Assembly: GCA_009649835.1 (NCBI GenBank)
Contig: PYCK01000070.1
Span: 1 to 6,558, forward strand
Direction: 5' to 3'
From: Candidatus Methanocomedens sp.
GTDB lineage: Archaea > Halobacteriota > Methanosarcinia > Methanosarcinales > Methanocomedenaceae
DNA: 6,558 nt
This document shows positions 5,673 through 6,558 of this stretch, piece by piece. A program made the translations under genes and the position numbers. How positions within the stretch are numbered: position 1 is the first letter of the stretch; each line of letters opens with the position of its first letter. Under the pieces are notes generated by a model. The model saw only the letters and a program-made list of their open reading frames with translations, was not told the DNA's origin and did not search any database.

Positions 5673-5704
5673 ATATCAGTGATATAAGTTTTACGTGATA
5701 AAAT
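5673..5704 (-). promoter_or_regulatory. argD-hisC promoter with 13-bp palindrome
   Basis: ATATCA-G-TGATAT (5673-5685) is a perfect palindrome ending nine bases from the argD start. A TATA-like TTTTATCA on the minus strand (5697-5704) would place the transcription start near 5674, inside the palindrome. A second TATA-like TTATATC overlaps the palindrome itself but is too near the ATG for ordinary spacing. Position between TATA box and start codon suits a repressor operator. The regulator is unknown. Confidence 0.4.
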
Positions 5705-5722
5705 CTTTGATGGGACCCGGTT

Positions 5723-5735
5723 GGGAAAATAAACA
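5723..5735 (-). terminator. T-rich end of the Roadblock gene transcript
   Basis: Seven bases after the Roadblock stop, the minus strand reads TGTTTATTTTCCC, a T-rich run compatible with archaeal termination. No hairpin accompanies it, so some read-through into argD is possible. Confidence 0.3.
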
Positions 5736-5742
5736 GCAGGAG

Positions 5743-6108
5743 CTAAACCAGTTTTTCCACACTTTTGGCAGCTTTCTTCAACTCAGTTAAAATAAGACCC
5801 AAGCCCCCTTCTTTGCTGGCAAGTACTACAATCAGGGCATTGGGACCGGCAGAATAGGTGATCAGGCTGTTCCCATCGGTTTCCACAACAATTGAATTAG
5901 GCGCTTCATTGCTGAGTCTTTTTGTAGTGGACTCAGCAGACATATGAAGTGTGGCTGCCAGGGCTGCAAAGGCTTCACTGTCCGAATCCTGGGTGGCCCT
6001 GGATACCATTAACAGTCCGTGACGGGAGATGATGGCAGATAGCTTGATATCACCCAATGATTCCAACTGGATTAAAATTTCTTCAAGCTTTTCCTTTAAT
6101 GTTGCCAT
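5743..6108 (-). CDS. Roadblock/LC7 domain protein
   Basis: A 121-residue single-domain cytoplasmic protein of the Roadblock/LC7 (MglB-like) family. The pattern is characteristic: an N-terminal helix (LKEKLEEILIQLESL), a strand-turn-strand with the family's D/H-G-L turn (IKLSAIISRHGLLMVSR), a long helix rich in alanine (SEAFAALAATLHMSAEST), two strands around SIVVETDGNSLITYSAG and ALIVVLASKEGGLGLILTEL, and a lysine-rich C-terminal helix. Members dimerise and commonly act as GTPase partners or regulatory scaffolds. No small GTPase gene is visible in this window. ATG 6108 follows the stop of the upstream membrane-protein gene by one base (TAA-T-ATG), so the pair is probably translated together. 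A start at 6135 would add nine residues but overlaps that gene and lacks a better ribosome site. The specific role is unknown. Confidence 0.85.
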   Translation of the reverse strand: MATLKEKLEEILIQLESLGDIKLSAIISRHGLLMVSRATQDSDSEAFAALAATLHMSAESTTKRLSNEAPNSIVVETDGNSLITYSAGPNALIVVLASKEGGLGLILTELKKAAKSVEKLV

Positions 6109-6109
6109 A

Positions 6110-6457
6110 TTACATCCCACGTCTCCCAACTGCACTTATGGCTGTGTTCAATATGAAAATAAAATATATTACAGTAATCTGGAACACTGTGAGAGATATT
6201 TTCATAATAAGGACCATATCATCTCCTGGTGTGGGATTGATCAAATATTCGATTACTGCTGCAATAAAGAAAAAGATCGAACCGACAAACATCATATTAA
6301 AAGCTTTAATAATCTGGTCATATTCAAGGAACAACCTGGACCGGATGACATCAGGATCTGTTTTTTTCATAGTGGAAGCTATAAAGAAAAAGATTACCAC
6401 AATCATCAGCCTGACAATGAAATCAATTGCATCGAAAATAAAAAAGATATTATCCAT
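6110..6457 (-). CDS. small three-helix membrane protein, unrecognised
   Basis: A 115-residue hydrophobic protein with three probable transmembrane helices at about 4-30, 49-73 and 82-108. Helices 1 and 2 are separated by a charged loop (KKTDPDVIRSRLFLEYDQ) and helices 2 and 3 by a short NPTPGDD turn. The C-terminus ends in VGRRGM. There is no signal-peptide cleavage site, cysteine or catalytic motif, and I do not recognise the family. The only functional clue is its tight pairing with a Roadblock protein one base downstream, so it might anchor or communicate with that protein at the membrane; this is inference. ATG 6457 is supported by GAGG with an eight-base spacer. It has its own TATA-like box and two palindromic repeats upstream. 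Codon choice is rich in A/T-ending ATT/ATA/TTT codons, largely explained by the hydrophobic composition. Confidence 0.75.
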   Translation of the reverse strand: MDNIFFIFDAIDFIVRLMIVVIFFFIASTMKKTDPDVIRSRLFLEYDQIIKAFNMMFVGSIFFFIAAVIEYLINPTPGDDMVLIMKISLTVFQITVIYFIFILNTAISAVGRRGM

Positions 6458-6465
6458 TCATCTTT

Positions 6466-6469
6466 CCTC
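6466..6469 (-). promoter_or_regulatory. ribosome binding site of the membrane-protein gene
   Basis: GAGG (within GAGGAAAG on the minus strand) lies eight bases before ATG 6457 and supports that start. Confidence 0.5.
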
Positions 6470-6484
6470 GTATCCGGACCGGCA

Positions 6485-6533
6485 CTATTGTTCAATATTG
6501 CTCTTAATCTATTGTTCAATGCTATATATTTTA
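6485..6533 (-). promoter_or_regulatory. promoter with paired ATTG-TT-CAAT operators
   Basis: A TATA-like AAATATATA lies at 6523-6531 on the minus strand, predicting transcription start near 6500-6505 and a leader of about 45 bases. Two identical 12-bp copies of CTATTGTTCAAT (plus strand, 6485-6496 and 6509-6520) each contain the inverted repeat ATTG-TT-CAAT, and their starts are 24 bp apart. One sits between TATA box and start site and the other just downstream of it, the classic placement for an archaeal repressor. The left copy also overlaps a CAATATTG palindrome (6493-6500). Confidence 0.5.
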
Positions 6534-6558
6534 CTTTATTCTACATATTGGAAAATTA

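Noticed and set aside
6109..6135. ATG 6135 as Roadblock start
   Set aside because: It would overlap the membrane-protein gene by 26 bases and add residues not typical of the family; ATG 6108 gives the usual short N-terminal helix.

Overview
The window looks like chromosomal DNA of a methanogenic or methane-oxidising euryarchaeon, most likely in or near the Methanosarcinales/ANME-2 group. The main evidence is a methanogenesis marker 8 gene, a family I know only from archaea with methyl-coenzyme M reductase. Supporting evidence is an archaeal AK6/Fap7-type adenylate kinase, a CDP-alcohol phosphotransferase of the archaetidylinositol-phosphate synthase kind, archaeal-type TATA boxes with T-rich gene ends, and a classical GGAGGTG ribosome binding site. 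Genus cannot be fixed from the sequence alone.

Layout from left to right. Positions 1-241 hold no firm gene, only a possible 40-codon ORF and a small hairpin. The marker 8 gene (minus, 242-1093) and a YcgJ/UbiE-like methyltransferase gene (plus, 1180-1956) diverge from an 86-bp gap with one central TATA-like box. The methyltransferase converges on a minus-strand pair: an AK6 adenylate kinase (2605-3150) followed by a CDP-alcohol phosphatidyltransferase (1988-2605). That pair is joined by a TGATG stop/start overlap. Upstream of the kinase is a 244-bp non-coding stretch containing a five-unit 28-bp tandem repeat and a long imperfect hairpin. Next comes the minus-strand argD-hisC operon (5664 down to 3395), joined by an ATGA overlap. 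The right end has another minus-strand pair: a three-helix membrane protein (6110-6457) and a Roadblock/LC7 protein (5743-6108). Their promoter region carries two identical ATTG-TT-CAAT palindromes.

The coding content is mostly housekeeping: arginine and histidine biosynthesis, ribosome/adenylate metabolism, lipid head-group synthesis and a methanogenesis-associated protein. The most unusual structure is the tandem repeat at 3125-3264. Each unit is a copy of the first 26 nucleotides of the adenylate kinase gene (start codon to the beginning of the P-loop) plus two bases. The array therefore carries four ATG starts in a row. Because the unit is 28 bp, the mini-ORF from the third ATG stops in an ATGA overlap with the true start, while the mini-ORF from the second runs out of frame into the gene. 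This suggests a copy-number-sensitive translational leader, though it may instead be neutral replication slippage. No mobile-element gene, CRISPR array, tRNA or rRNA was found.
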